In this document: piece after piece, positions 53,311-62,550 of the stretch
Layout: every line of letters starts with the position of its first letter
Position numbering within the stretch: the stretch's first letter is position 1
From: Hyphomicrobiales bacterium
GTDB lineage: Bacteria; Pseudomonadota; Alphaproteobacteria; Rhizobiales; Rhizobiaceae
Direction of reading: 5' to 3'
Assembly (NCBI GenBank): GCA_900470285.1
Contig: UCAG01000007.1
Location: 1 to 64,000, forward strand
Length of the DNA stretch: 64,000 bases
Notes under the pieces: generated by a model
Told to the model about the DNA's origin: nothing
The model's database searches: none
What the model saw: the letters and a program-made list of their open reading frames with translations, nothing else
Position numbers and translations under genes: made by a program

Positions 53311-54963
53311 ATGAGTGTAACAGATCAGACACTGGGTGGTTTGAGCGGGCCGGGGATACTCGACCGCGAGCGGATTATCGCCAAACCCGGATTTAACCGC
53401 TGGCTGGTGCCACCGGCGGCGCTGGCGATCCATTTATGTATCGGTATGGCTTATGGTTTCAGCGTATTCTGGTTGCCGCTCAGCCGTGCGCTGACCGGTG
53501 ATGCGGCGGGTGCCTGTACCGATATGAGCCTGCTGACTGCCCTGTTTACCACCAGTTGTAACTGGCGTGTGGCTGATCTTGGCTGGATTTATACGCTGTT
53601 CTTTGTGTTGCTTGGCTGTTCTGCCGCGATCTGGGGTGGTTGGCTGGAGCGCGTGGGGCCGCGTAAAGCCGGTTTTGTGTCAGCACTTTGCTGGTGCGGC
53701 GGTATGGTGATTGCCGCGATCGGCGTGATGACCCATCAATTATGGCTGATGTGGGTTGGTGCTGGTTTCATCGGCGGTATCGGTCTTGGTCTTGGCTATA
53801 TTTCACCGGTTTCAACATTGATCAAATGGTTCCCCGATCGTCGCGGTATGGCGACGGGTATGGCGATTATGGGCTTTGGCGGCGGTGCGATGATCGGTGC
53901 GCCACTGGCTGATTTGTTGATGGAACATTTCAAAACACCGGAAACAGTCGGCGTCTGGCAGACTTTTCTGGTGATGGCTGCCGGTTATTTCGTATTCATG
54001 ATGGGCGGTGCCTTTGGTTATCGTATTCCGCCTGCCGGCTGGAAACCGGAAGGCTGGGTAGCACCGCAGGCTAAAAAAGCGATGATTACCAGCCGTCATG
54101 TGCATTTGCGCGATGCGCATAAGACCCCGCAATTCTGGCTGATCTGGGCAGTGCTGTGCCTGAACGTTTCTGCCGGTATCGGTGTGATCGGTATGGCATC
54201 ACCAATGTTGCAGGAGATTTTCGGCGGTCGTCTGATCGGTGAGGCAGGGCTGACTTTCACAGAGCTGAGTACAGAGCAGAAGGCTGCGATTGCAGCAATT
54301 GCTGCCGGTTTTACCGGACTGATCTCGCTGTTTAATATTGGCGGTCGTTTCTTCTGGGCTTCTCTGTCTGATCGTCTTGGCCGTAAAGCGACTTACTTTA
54401 CTTTCTTCGCTCTTGGCATTGTACTCTACACCTTACTGCCAACTGCTGCGCATATGGGCTCGGTCACACTGTTTGTGGTGATGGTCTGTATCATCCTGTC
54501 AATGTATGGCGGTGGCTTTGCGACGGTGCCTGCCTATCTGGCGGATATTTTCGGTACGCAATTTGTGGGTGCAATCCACGGACGCTTGCTGACCGCCTGG
54601 GCAACGGCGGGGATCGTCGGGCCGGTTGTGGTGAATTATATCCGCGAGTTCCAGATTGCTGCCGGCGTGCCGCGCGCGCAGGTCTATGATTATACAATGT
54701 ATATTCTGGCCGGTATGCTGGCACTGGGTCTGATTGCGAATTTCTTCATCAAACCGCTGGGCGATAAGTGGTTTATGTCGGATGCAGAAGTTGCCAAACT
54801 TCAGGCCGCAGTCAAAGCTGAGGCGACAGGACCGAGCGGTTCCTTCGGCATCGGCACAGGCGGGCTGGATGCCAAAGCTGCTCTTGCATGGGCTGCTGTG
54901 GGGATCCCGATTATCTGGGGTGTGTGGACAACTTTTGAGAAATCTCTGATCCTGTTTCGTTAA
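53311..54963 (+). CDS. OFA-family MFS transporter (oxalate/formate antiporter-like)
   Basis: A 550-residue membrane carrier with twelve main segments. GMAYGFSVFWLPLSRAL at the first helix, then WIYTLFFVLLGCSAAIWGGWLERVGPRKA, resemble OxlT and its relatives. The sequence WFPDRRGMATGMAIMGFGGGA is the typical loop of this family. The C-terminus carries an extra hydrophobic segment (ALAWAAVGIPIIWGVWTTF). ATG 53311 is preceded by GGAGGA. Its position right after the fds genes suggests formate or a related acid as substrate. Confidence 0.87.
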   Translation: MSVTDQTLGGLSGPGILDRERIIAKPGFNRWLVPPAALAIHLCIGMAYGFSVFWLPLSRALTGDAAGACTDMSLLTALFTTSCNWRVADLGWIYTLFFVLLGCSAAIWGGWLERVGPRKAGFVSALCWCGGMVIAAIGVMTHQLWLMWVGAGFIGGIGLGLGYISPVSTLIKWFPDRRGMATGMAIMGFGGGAMIGAPLADLLMEHFKTPETVGVWQTFLVMAAGYFVFMMGGAFGYRIPPAGWKPEGWVAPQAKKAMITSRHVHLRDAHKTPQFWLIWAVLCLNVSAGIGVIGMASPMLQEIFGGRLIGEAGLTFTELSTEQKAAIAAIAAGFTGLISLFNIGGRFFWASLSDRLGRKATYFTFFALGIVLYTLLPTAAHMGSVTLFVVMVCIILSMYGGGFATVPAYLADIFGTQFVGAIHGRLLTAWATAGIVGPVVVNYIREFQIAAGVPRAQVYDYTMYILAGMLALGLIANFFIKPLGDKWFMSDAEVAKLQAAVKAEATGPSGSFGIGTGGLDAKAALAWAAVGIPIIWGVWTTFEKSLILFR

Positions 54964-54985
54964 AGAAGAAGGTTCAGTCTGATTG

Positions 54986-55016
54986 AAAACTCCGGCAGCA
55001 ATGCCGGAGTTTTTTA
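54986..55016 (+). terminator. Terminator after the OFA transporter gene
   Basis: AAAACTCCGGC and GCCGGAGTTTT with a six-base loop, followed by a T run. Confidence 0.9.
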
Positions 55017-55242
55017 TTTCCCCATAAATTTCAATAGCTTTCTTCGAATGAATAGCTGTCGAAAAGAGTAGTTTTGAGGATTTTTATGCAATGATGAATA
55101 AAACTATTCCATTTTGGTATAGGTAGTCGAAAATTGCATTAGCCTTGAAAGCTGTTCGCTGCCTATAAATTTCACGTCTGAAATTAAAAAATAAATGCCG
55201 CAAAGAGGCAAATCAATTCAGACGCAAGAGTGGTGAACGGAG
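55017..55242. other. AT-rich upstream region of the peptide-use cluster
   Basis: With the flanking terminator and hairpin, the gene-free gap is 315 bases. This part is AT-rich, holds no gene, and must contain the promoter for the cluster starting at 55279. I see no clear operator. Confidence 0.4.
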
Positions 55243-55263
55243 TGCTGTTTGTAACAAACAGCA
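55243..55263 (+). promoter_or_regulatory. Leader hairpin directly before the prolyl aminopeptidase ribosome site
   Basis: TGCTGTTTG and CAAACAGCA form a perfect nine-base stem with loop TAA, ending two bases before AGGAGG. In the mRNA it could protect the 5' end or modulate ribosome access. Confidence 0.55.
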
Positions 55264-55278
55264 GCAGGAGGATGGGCC

Positions 55279-56232
55279 GTGGCAGAACTGCGTCAGGCAC
55301 GAGATAGCTTTCGTCTGAAAGTCAGCGATATTCATGAAATTGCGGTTTATGATTACGGCAATCCGGATGGCATTCCGGCTGTGTTTTTGCATGGCGGACC
55401 AGGCGCTGGTGTATCGGCCAAGCAGGTTGCCAGTTTTGATCTTGATGCCTATCGCGTCATTACGTTCGATCAGCGCGGTGCCGGACAATCGACCCCTGTT
55501 GCAGAATTGCGCGAAAATACCACGCAGCATTTGATTGCAGATATTGAACGCATCCGTGAGCATTTCGGCATTGAACGCTGGTTGGTGACCGGCGGTTCGT
55601 GGGGCTCCTGCCTGTCACTGGCCTATGGTCAGGCACATCCGGAGCGCTGCCTTGGTTTCCGCATTCACGGGATTTTTCTTGGTGACCGCGAAGACAGTGA
55701 CTGGTGGTTCCACGGTTCCAGAACGATTTTTCCTGATTATTGGCAGGAATTTGCAGAATTTGTGCCGGAGGATGAACGCGGCGATCTGTTGAAAGCCTAT
55801 TATAAGCGTCTGACCTGCGGTGATCCGGCGGTAGAACATGCAGCGGCGCAGAGCCTGCGCGGTTTCTCTGCCCGCACACAGACATTGGAGCCGAGCGCCG
55901 AGCATGTCTCGACCTTGTTGCAGAGTGATGCGGCTTTGGCAGTCTCGCGCATTTTCACGCATTATTGCATGAATGGTGCCTTCATGCCTGCCAATGCACT
56001 GCTGGATAATCTCGACCGTATCCGCCATTTACCGGCAGAAATTGTGCAGGGACGTTATGATACCGTGACCCCGATGGTGACAGCATGGAAGCTGAAAACC
56101 GCATGGCCGGAAGCCAGTTTCACCATTGTTACTTTGTCTAATCATCAGTCGACAACCGGCCCTATGGCTGGCGCTCTTGCCGATGCTTCCGAGCGTTTGG
56201 CTAAGGCCGTCAAAGCACCGGTTCACGCATAG
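55279..56232 (+). CDS. pip: Prolyl aminopeptidase (S33 family)
   Basis: A 317-residue cytoplasmic peptidase removing N-terminal proline. The family oxyanion motif HGGPGAG lies near residue 39, FDQRGAGQST near 70, the nucleophile elbow GGSWGS near 108, and a C-terminal histidine in LSNHQS. The start is GTG with AGGAGG seven bases before it. First gene of a co-directional peptide-use cluster. Confidence 0.9.
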   Translation: MAELRQARDSFRLKVSDIHEIAVYDYGNPDGIPAVFLHGGPGAGVSAKQVASFDLDAYRVITFDQRGAGQSTPVAELRENTTQHLIADIERIREHFGIERWLVTGGSWGSCLSLAYGQAHPERCLGFRIHGIFLGDREDSDWWFHGSRTIFPDYWQEFAEFVPEDERGDLLKAYYKRLTCGDPAVEHAAAQSLRGFSARTQTLEPSAEHVSTLLQSDAALAVSRIFTHYCMNGAFMPANALLDNLDRIRHLPAEIVQGRYDTVTPMVTAWKLKTAWPEASFTIVTLSNHQSTTGPMAGALADASERLAKAVKAPVHA

Positions 56233-56259
56233 TTTTCTTTTAAAATAACGGGCAGCTTC

Positions 56260-58080
56260 ATGTTTGATACACTGAAATCCGATCCTTCCGCCGTTGCGAT
56301 GTCCTCCTATACGGATATCCGCAAAGCCGTAAAACCGGCCATCTCACCGGATGGCGAGTTGCTGGCATTTTTGAGCGATGCAAGCGGCACCGCACAGGTC
56401 TGGATCAAGCCCTTGGCCGGTGGCGAAGCGAAGCAGCTGACCAATCTGCCGGAACCTGTCGGCACGCTGTCTTTCAACCCGAAAAACCGTGACCTGCTGA
56501 TCAGCACCGATTGGGGTGGCGATGAGCGTCATCAGTTCTGGCTGATTGAAAATGCGGAAGGCGAACCGCGTAAGCTGACTACTGACGCAACCGTGGTGCA
56601 TGGCTGGGGCTGCTGGTCACCGGATGGCACGCAGATTGCCTATTCCGCCAATTACCGTGACCGCACGCACATGGATCTCTATGTGATGACGGTCGCGACA
56701 GGTGAAGCCAAATGTGTTTATCAGGGTACCAGCTGGCGCACACCGGCAGCTTTCACACCGGATGGTGTGGCGCTGGTGGTCAATGACTGTACCCGCGCTA
56801 TGACGGATCAGAATTTCTGCCGTCTCGATCTGGCAAGCGGCGCTTATGAAGATATGCTGCCGCATCAGGGACGCGCTTCCTATCAGGCTGCGAAATTCCT
56901 TAAGGATGATTCCGGTATTCTGCTGATTTCCGATCAGGGACGTGATTATTCTAGTGTGATGTTCAAAGCCCATGACAGCAATGAACTTGTTGAAATTGCT
57001 GGTTTTGAAAAACAGGATGTGGAAGCTCTGGCCATTGCACCGGATCAGCAGAGCGTGGCGCTGGTGCTGAACCGTCAGGGCTGGAATGAGATTGTCATCA
57101 TTGACCGACAGGGCAAAGTGCAAAAATCTCTGCCAACGCCGATGCCATGCGTCATTGCATCTGTGGCATGGACACAGGATGGTTCCGCACTGGTGATGCC
57201 TGCGGAAGGTGCAGCGACATCCGGTGATATCTGGCGTTGTGATGTGGCAAGCGGCACCTATAGCCGTCTGACCGATGCACCGAAGGCAAAATCCGCCCTG
57301 CCGGACTTTATTGAACCAACTGTTACCAGTGTTGCGAGCTTTGACGGATTGGATGTTCCTTATTTCGTCTATCAGCCGACTGTTGCTGCGCCTGCGAGCG
57401 GCTATCCGGTGATGATAATTGTCCATGGTGGCCCTGAAGCCCAGTGGAAGCCTGATTTCCGAGCCGATATTCAATATATGCTGGCACGCGGTATCATGGT
57501 GGTTGCACCGAATATTCGCGGCAGCACCGGTTATGGCCGTCCGTATCAGCATCTGGATGACCGAGAATTGCGCATGGACAGCGTGGCTGATCTTAAAGCC
57601 GTGCGTCTGGCTGTGGGTAATCGTGCGGATGTTGATGACAGTCGTATCGGCGTGTTTGGCCGCTCCTATGGCGGTTTCATGGTGCTGGCTGCTCTCACCG
57701 AATATCCGGATTTGTGGAAACTCGGTGTGGAATATTACGGCATTGCCAATTTCCTGACGCTGATGGAGACCACCGGCCCGTGGCGCAAAGTCCTGCGTGA
57801 GGTGGAATATGGTGATGTGGCGACGATGAAAGATGCGCTGGAGCGTTTCTCCCCAATTCACAAAATGGCCGAAGTACAAGCGCCATTGATGGTGGTGCAC
57901 GGGCTGGAAGATCCGCGCGTAACGCCATGCGAGAGCGAGATGGTTTATTCCTGCCTGCGCGGCTTGGGCAAGCCGGTGGAAATTCTGCGTATTGCGCATG
58001 AAGGCCATGGTTTTGCACGCATTGAAAACCGCCACACAGTGTTTGATGCGCTGGGACGTTTCATCGACGAAAACCTGTAA
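56260..58080 (+). CDS. S9-family peptidase (acylaminoacyl/dipeptidyl peptidase-like)
   Basis: 606 residues without signal peptide: an N-terminal seven-bladed beta-propeller (SPDGELLAFLSD, SPDGTQIAYSAN and similar blades) to ~350, then an alpha/beta hydrolase domain. The catalytic triad is visible: FGRSYGGFM (serine ~469), HGLEDPRV (aspartate ~549) and HEGHGF (histidine ~587). It cleaves short peptides or acyl-amino acids in the cytoplasm. It follows pip by 27 bases. Confidence 0.92.
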   Translation: MFDTLKSDPSAVAMSSYTDIRKAVKPAISPDGELLAFLSDASGTAQVWIKPLAGGEAKQLTNLPEPVGTLSFNPKNRDLLISTDWGGDERHQFWLIENAEGEPRKLTTDATVVHGWGCWSPDGTQIAYSANYRDRTHMDLYVMTVATGEAKCVYQGTSWRTPAAFTPDGVALVVNDCTRAMTDQNFCRLDLASGAYEDMLPHQGRASYQAAKFLKDDSGILLISDQGRDYSSVMFKAHDSNELVEIAGFEKQDVEALAIAPDQQSVALVLNRQGWNEIVIIDRQGKVQKSLPTPMPCVIASVAWTQDGSALVMPAEGAATSGDIWRCDVASGTYSRLTDAPKAKSALPDFIEPTVTSVASFDGLDVPYFVYQPTVAAPASGYPVMIIVHGGPEAQWKPDFRADIQYMLARGIMVVAPNIRGSTGYGRPYQHLDDRELRMDSVADLKAVRLAVGNRADVDDSRIGVFGRSYGGFMVLAALTEYPDLWKLGVEYYGIANFLTLMETTGPWRKVLREVEYGDVATMKDALERFSPIHKMAEVQAPLMVVHGLEDPRVTPCESEMVYSCLRGLGKPVEILRIAHEGHGFARIENRHTVFDALGRFIDENL

Positions 58081-58090
58081 AGACAACACG

Positions 58091-58124
58091 GTTTCAGGAG
58101 CGGGTGGAGGCTCGCTCCTGAAAC
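58091..58124 (+). terminator. Intercistronic hairpin between the S9 and M20 genes
   Basis: GTTTCAGGAGCG and CGCTCCTGAAAC form a perfect twelve-base stem with a ten-base loop. No T run follows, so it may be a processing or stability element rather than a full terminator. Confidence 0.6.
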
Positions 58125-58159
58125 TGTATTCAAATGACATGATAATCGGGAGGAACACC

Positions 58160-59584
58160 ATGAAGAATGGTGAGGTGATCTGGGATCTGGTTGATGCGAA
58201 AAAGCGTGAGTTCGAGGAACTCAGCGACCGCGTTTGGGGTATGCCGGAAATTGCCTATACGGAATATAAATCCTGCGCCGAGCATACTCAGATGCTGCGC
58301 GATCAGGGCTTTAAGATTACGGAAAATGTGGCCGGTATTCCGACTGCCGTGATCGGTGAGGCCGGTGAAGGCGGGCCTGTTATCGCGATCCTCGGTGAAT
58401 ATGATGCATTGCCGGGTCTGTCTCAGGAAGCCGGTATTGCTGAACCGCGTCCGATTCCGGGCACAGGACACGGTCATGGCTGCGGTCATAATATGCTGGG
58501 TTCCGCAGCACTTCTCGCAGCAACGGCTGTGAAAGACTGGCTGGAACAGAACGGTAAAAAAGGCCGTGTGCGTTATTACGGTTGCCCTGCGGAAGAGGGC
58601 GGTGCTGCCAAAGCGTTCATGGTGCGCGCCGGTGCTTTTGACGATGTGGATATTGCCATTTCATGGCATCCGGCTTCGTTCACGCAAGTGGATGATGCGC
58701 AGTCGCTCGCCAATACCCGTATGGATTTTGAATTTACCGGCCGTGCATCGCACGCTGCTGCTGCACCGCATCTCGGCCGTTCTGCTCTCGATGCGGTTGA
58801 GCTGATGAGCGTTGGCTGCAATTATCTGCGCGAGCATATTCCGGCGGATTGCCGACTGCATTACGCCTATCTTAATGCCGGTGGTATTGCGCCGAATGTG
58901 GTGCAGGCAAAAGCCAAAGTGCGTTATGCAATTCGCGCAACCGATCTGCCGGGCATGTTCTCGCTTAATGAGCGCGTGAAAAAAGTAGCGCAGGGCGCTG
59001 CAATGATGACCGAAACCACAGTTGATATTTCGATCATGAGTGCGGTGTCTAACCTGCTCGGTAATACACCGCTGGAAATCGCGATGCACTCCAATATGGA
59101 GCGTCTCGGTGGTGTGCCGTTTGATGATGCTGACCGTGCTTTTGCTGCGAAAATTCAAACAACGCTGTCTGCAGAAGATATCGAAACCGATTACCTGCGC
59201 GTTGGTCAGCCTTTTGCTGAAAATGCACCGCTTTGCGATTATGTGCTGCCACGTGAACAGACCGGTGCGCCGATGATCGGTTCTACCGATCTGGGTGATG
59301 TCAGTTGGGCGGTGCCAACCGTGCAGGCACGCGTTGCCACCCATGCGATCGGTTCACCTGGTCACTCATGGCAGATCACTGCGCAGGGCAAAATGCCTGC
59401 CGCGCATAAAGGCATGGTTTATGCGGCTAAAGTTATGGCCGGAACCGCGCTGGATGTGATGCAGGATGAGAGCATTCTCAATGCTGCCAAAGCTGATCAT
59501 CAGGCACGTATGGCGAAAACGCCTTATACCTGCCCGATCCCGCCGGAGGTTAACCCGCCATTGCAGCCGCGACCTGCTGAGTGA
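58160..59584 (+). CDS. M20-family amidohydrolase (AbgB-like)
   Basis: A 474-residue zinc aminoacylase/peptidase. Metal ligands are in GTGHGHGCGHNMLG near residue 108 and CPAEEGGAAKAF near residue 147, and the dimerisation domain follows. Closest in style to AbgB, which cleaves p-aminobenzoyl-glutamate, but other N-acyl or dipeptide substrates are possible. ATG 58160 follows GGGAGGAA; the frame is open further upstream into the S9 gene but without a ribosome site. Confidence 0.88.
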   Translation: MKNGEVIWDLVDAKKREFEELSDRVWGMPEIAYTEYKSCAEHTQMLRDQGFKITENVAGIPTAVIGEAGEGGPVIAILGEYDALPGLSQEAGIAEPRPIPGTGHGHGCGHNMLGSAALLAATAVKDWLEQNGKKGRVRYYGCPAEEGGAAKAFMVRAGAFDDVDIAISWHPASFTQVDDAQSLANTRMDFEFTGRASHAAAAPHLGRSALDAVELMSVGCNYLREHIPADCRLHYAYLNAGGIAPNVVQAKAKVRYAIRATDLPGMFSLNERVKKVAQGAAMMTETTVDISIMSAVSNLLGNTPLEIAMHSNMERLGGVPFDDADRAFAAKIQTTLSAEDIETDYLRVGQPFAENAPLCDYVLPREQTGAPMIGSTDLGDVSWAVPTVQARVATHAIGSPGHSWQITAQGKMPAAHKGMVYAAKVMAGTALDVMQDESILNAAKADHQARMAKTPYTCPIPPEVNPPLQPRPAE

Positions 59585-59604
59585 AATGGCGGAATAAATA
59601 AACC

Positions 59605-59638
59605 GGCATGGCGGTGCATTACCGCCATGCCCTTTATC
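59605..59638 (+). terminator. Hairpin between M20 gene and binding-protein gene
   Basis: GGCATGGCGGT and ACCGCCATGCC with a five-base loop, followed by CTTTATC. A weak terminator or attenuator. Confidence 0.6.
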
Positions 59639-59669
59639 AAGACTGAATAATTATAAACAGGGGATAAAG

Positions 59670-61289
59670 ATGAAGACCAATAAATTTTTGAACCGCAGCT
59701 CCGCATTGGCAATGATTGCCGGTACTGCTGCTCTTGCTGGTGCAACATTTGCATCGGAAGCTGCATCACCGCCAAATGCGCTGGTGATGGCATGGAATAT
59801 TGATGCGATCAGCACTTTCGATCCGGCACAGATCGGCGAAGTGGTGAGCAACGAAATTATTCAAAATACCTGCGATCCGCTGGTTGATTTTGACCCGAAA
59901 GATGAAACCAAAATTCTGCCGCGTATGGCGAAAAGCTGGGACGTATCGGAAGACGGTTTGCAGATCACATTCCATCTGCGCGATGATCTGAAGTTTGACA
60001 ATGGCGACAAAGCAACTGCCGGTGATCTGGCATGGTCGATGCAACGCGTTGTTAAACTCGGTTTTGGTAATGCTGCAACACTGACGGAATATGGTTTCGT
60101 CAAAGAGAATGTTGATACTGCGATTACAGCGCCGGATGATCAGACGCTCGTCTTCAAGCTTGATAAGCCATATCCGGTTAATCTCATCTTGTCAGCTATT
60201 GCAGCAAACCGTGTTTCAATTCTGCTCAATCAAAAAGTGCTGACGGCCAATCAGGTCGAAGGCGATATGGGCAATAAATATCTGGCCACCCGTACCGAAT
60301 GCGTAGGCCCTTACAAGCTGATGCGCTGGAACCCTGCAGAAGTTGTACTGCTGCAAGCGAGTGATAATTACTGGGGTGAAGCACCAAAGCTGAAACAGGT
60401 TCTGATCCGTCACGTGTCGGAAGCCGGTACGCAGCGCCTGCTGCTGGAAAAAGGCGATATTGATATCGCCCGTGATCTGACACCGGAAGATCTGAAAGAT
60501 CTGGAAGCACAGGATAAAGTGGCGGTTTCGCGCGCTTTGAAGCCGACCTTGTTCTACTGGAACTTCAACAATGCCGACCCGATTTTCAACAATGAAAAAG
60601 TGCGTCTCGCTATGCGCTATCTCATTGATTATGACGGTCTGGCAAAGACTGTGATGCACAATGTCGGTGTGCCGCGTGCAAGCTTTGTGCAGCTCGGTGC
60701 TTTCGGTGCGCTGGATGAAAAAGAAGGCCAGCCATTCACATTGGATGTTGATAAAGCCAAAGCACTTCTGGCTGAAGCCGGTCATCCGGATGGTTTTGAA
60801 ACCACCATGTTTATCGGTACTGCGCCTTATGCTGCGCCGATTGCCCAGAGTATTCAGGATGCCGCGGCCAAAGCCGGTGTGAAAATCAAGATCGAACGTA
60901 TGGCTAATGCCCAGCTGTTCAGCCGTATCCGTGGCCGTGAATTCCAGACCTCGCTGATGGGTTGGGCGACCGGCGTGCCGGATGCGCATGGCAATGCTTC
61001 ACGCCAGATTTTCAATCCGGATAACCGCATGGAAGCCAAGCAGACCATGTATCCGAGCTGGCGCGCGAGCTATTTTGATGAGGCCGTGAACAAGGAAGTG
61101 GATGCTGCCTTGTTTGAAAAAGATGAAGCCAAACGTGCCGAGCTTTATCATGCCCTGCAGAAAGAGATGATGGAAAAAGGCCCGCAGGCCTATATGTTCC
61201 AGATCTATAATGTTGCCGGTATTAACAAGGGTATCACGAATTGGGAGTGGAACGGTTTCCGCACCTATTATGATACAGCCGCTAAATAA
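59670..61289 (+). CDS. Peptide ABC transporter substrate-binding protein (SBP family 5)
   Basis: A 539-residue periplasmic binding protein with a signal peptide (MKTNKFLNRSSALAMIAGTAALAGATFA, residue ~28). The family pattern AWNIDAISTFDPAQIGEVVSNEIIQNTCDPLVDF and PRMAKSWDVSEDGLQITFHLRDDLKF is typical of DppA/OppA-type proteins. No lipobox. It supplies the importer encoded just downstream. Confidence 0.92.
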   Translation: MKTNKFLNRSSALAMIAGTAALAGATFASEAASPPNALVMAWNIDAISTFDPAQIGEVVSNEIIQNTCDPLVDFDPKDETKILPRMAKSWDVSEDGLQITFHLRDDLKFDNGDKATAGDLAWSMQRVVKLGFGNAATLTEYGFVKENVDTAITAPDDQTLVFKLDKPYPVNLILSAIAANRVSILLNQKVLTANQVEGDMGNKYLATRTECVGPYKLMRWNPAEVVLLQASDNYWGEAPKLKQVLIRHVSEAGTQRLLLEKGDIDIARDLTPEDLKDLEAQDKVAVSRALKPTLFYWNFNNADPIFNNEKVRLAMRYLIDYDGLAKTVMHNVGVPRASFVQLGAFGALDEKEGQPFTLDVDKAKALLAEAGHPDGFETTMFIGTAPYAAPIAQSIQDAAAKAGVKIKIERMANAQLFSRIRGREFQTSLMGWATGVPDAHGNASRQIFNPDNRMEAKQTMYPSWRASYFDEAVNKEVDAALFEKDEAKRAELYHALQKEMMEKGPQAYMFQIYNVAGINKGITNWEWNGFRTYYDTAAK

Positions 61290-61302
61290 CTGACCGCGAA
61301 AG

Positions 61303-61330
61303 ACCTGCCGCTTGCATTACGGCGGCAGGT
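61303..61330 (+). terminator. Hairpin between the binding-protein and permease genes
   Basis: ACCTGCCGC (61303-61311) and GCGGCAGGT (61322-61330) with a ten-base loop. It lacks a T run, and is probably a 3' stabiliser or partial stop that raises the level of binding protein. Confidence 0.6.
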
Positions 61331-61462
61331 AACTTCCGGAATTGATATTCCGGCATTCAGTCAGGTTTGCAGCACATTTTCTTTACTTTACCGGCACCTT
61401 TGCGGTGCTGAAAGCCGTGTGCTGTAAATTCTCCTTTTCCCGATATTGACGGAAACATTGCC

Positions 61463-62542
61463 ATGACGACGCCCGAAACTTTGCAAGATACGGAGTTTGA
61501 CAATGAGGTCTATCATGAACCTCATCCCGTTCTTCTCTTTCTCGCCGCCGCCGCACGCCTGATCATTTCCGTGGCGATTACGCTGCTTGGTCTGGTCACG
61601 CTGACTTTTTTCATTAGCCGTCTTTTGCCGCTTGATCCGGTGATCGCGATGCTGGGGGATAATATCTCTCAGGAAGCCTATGATACGATGTATCGTAAGC
61701 TTGGTCTCGATCAGCCGTTGATCGTGCAATATGGTCTTTATATTAAAAATGCCGTGATGTTTGATTTCGGCAATGCGCTGACCTCCGGTCGTCCTGTGCT
61801 GGAAGATATCGGCCGCGTATTCCCTGCCACCATCGAATTGGCAACCGTTGCGATTATCATCGGTACCGGTTTTGGTATTCCGCTCGGCGTGTTCTCGGCA
61901 ATGTATCGCAATTCGCCGCTGGATCATCTGGTGCGTATGCTCAGCCTGCTTGGTTATTCCACGCCGAACTTCTGGCTCGGTTTAATGGCTCTGCTGGTAT
62001 TCTATGCCGGTCTCGGCTGGATCGGTGGTCCGGGTCGTATTGATTTCATTTATGAATTCTCTGTTGAACCGACAACCGGCTTCCTGTTGCTCGATAGCGC
62101 GATGCAGGGGCAATGGGATGCATTTGGCAATGCCTTTAGCCATATCATCATGCCTGCGCTCATTCTGGCTTTCGGTTCCATGGCCTATATCAGCCGTATG
62201 ACCCGCGGTTTCATGATCGAGCAGCTCAATCAGGAATATATCATCACCGCCCGCGTGAAAGGCCTGTCATGGTCACGCACCGTCTGGGGACATGCATTCC
62301 GCAATGTCGCCGTGCAGGTGGTGACGGTTGTGGCGCTGTCCTATGCGTTCCTGCTCGAAGGTGCCGTGTTGACGGAAACCGTGTTCGCATGGCCGGGTTT
62401 TGGCCGCTATCTCACCAATGCTCTGATGGCAGGTGATATGAATGCTGTGGTCGGCTGTACGCTGATCGTGGGTATTCTCTTCGTTGTCATCAATCTGATC
62501 AGCGATCTGCTTTACCGCGTCTTTGATCCGCGTACACGATAG
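61463..62542 (+). CDS. Peptide ABC transporter permease (DppB-like)
   Basis: A 359-residue permease with six membrane helices and the coupling loop YIITARVKGLSWSRTVWGHAFRN. GAVLTETVFAWPGFGRYL and the late DLLYRVFDPRTR are family features. The N-terminus has an unusual acidic extension of ~25 residues before the first helix. Followed by the second permease after eight bases. Confidence 0.93.
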   Translation: MTTPETLQDTEFDNEVYHEPHPVLLFLAAAARLIISVAITLLGLVTLTFFISRLLPLDPVIAMLGDNISQEAYDTMYRKLGLDQPLIVQYGLYIKNAVMFDFGNALTSGRPVLEDIGRVFPATIELATVAIIIGTGFGIPLGVFSAMYRNSPLDHLVRMLSLLGYSTPNFWLGLMALLVFYAGLGWIGGPGRIDFIYEFSVEPTTGFLLLDSAMQGQWDAFGNAFSHIIMPALILAFGSMAYISRMTRGFMIEQLNQEYIITARVKGLSWSRTVWGHAFRNVAVQVVTVVALSYAFLLEGAVLTETVFAWPGFGRYLTNALMAGDMNAVVGCTLIVGILFVVINLISDLLYRVFDPRTR

Positions 62543-62550
62543 GTGCTCTC

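Noticed and set aside
57992-58159. N-terminal extension of the M20 amidohydrolase into the S9 gene
   Set aside because: The open frame continues upstream, but it overlaps the S9 coding end and the hairpin; a proper ribosome site stands only before ATG 58160.
56617-58161. Minus-strand open frame of about 510 codons opposite the S9 peptidase
   Set aside because: Antisense shadow with the same His/Cys-rich composition and no motifs.
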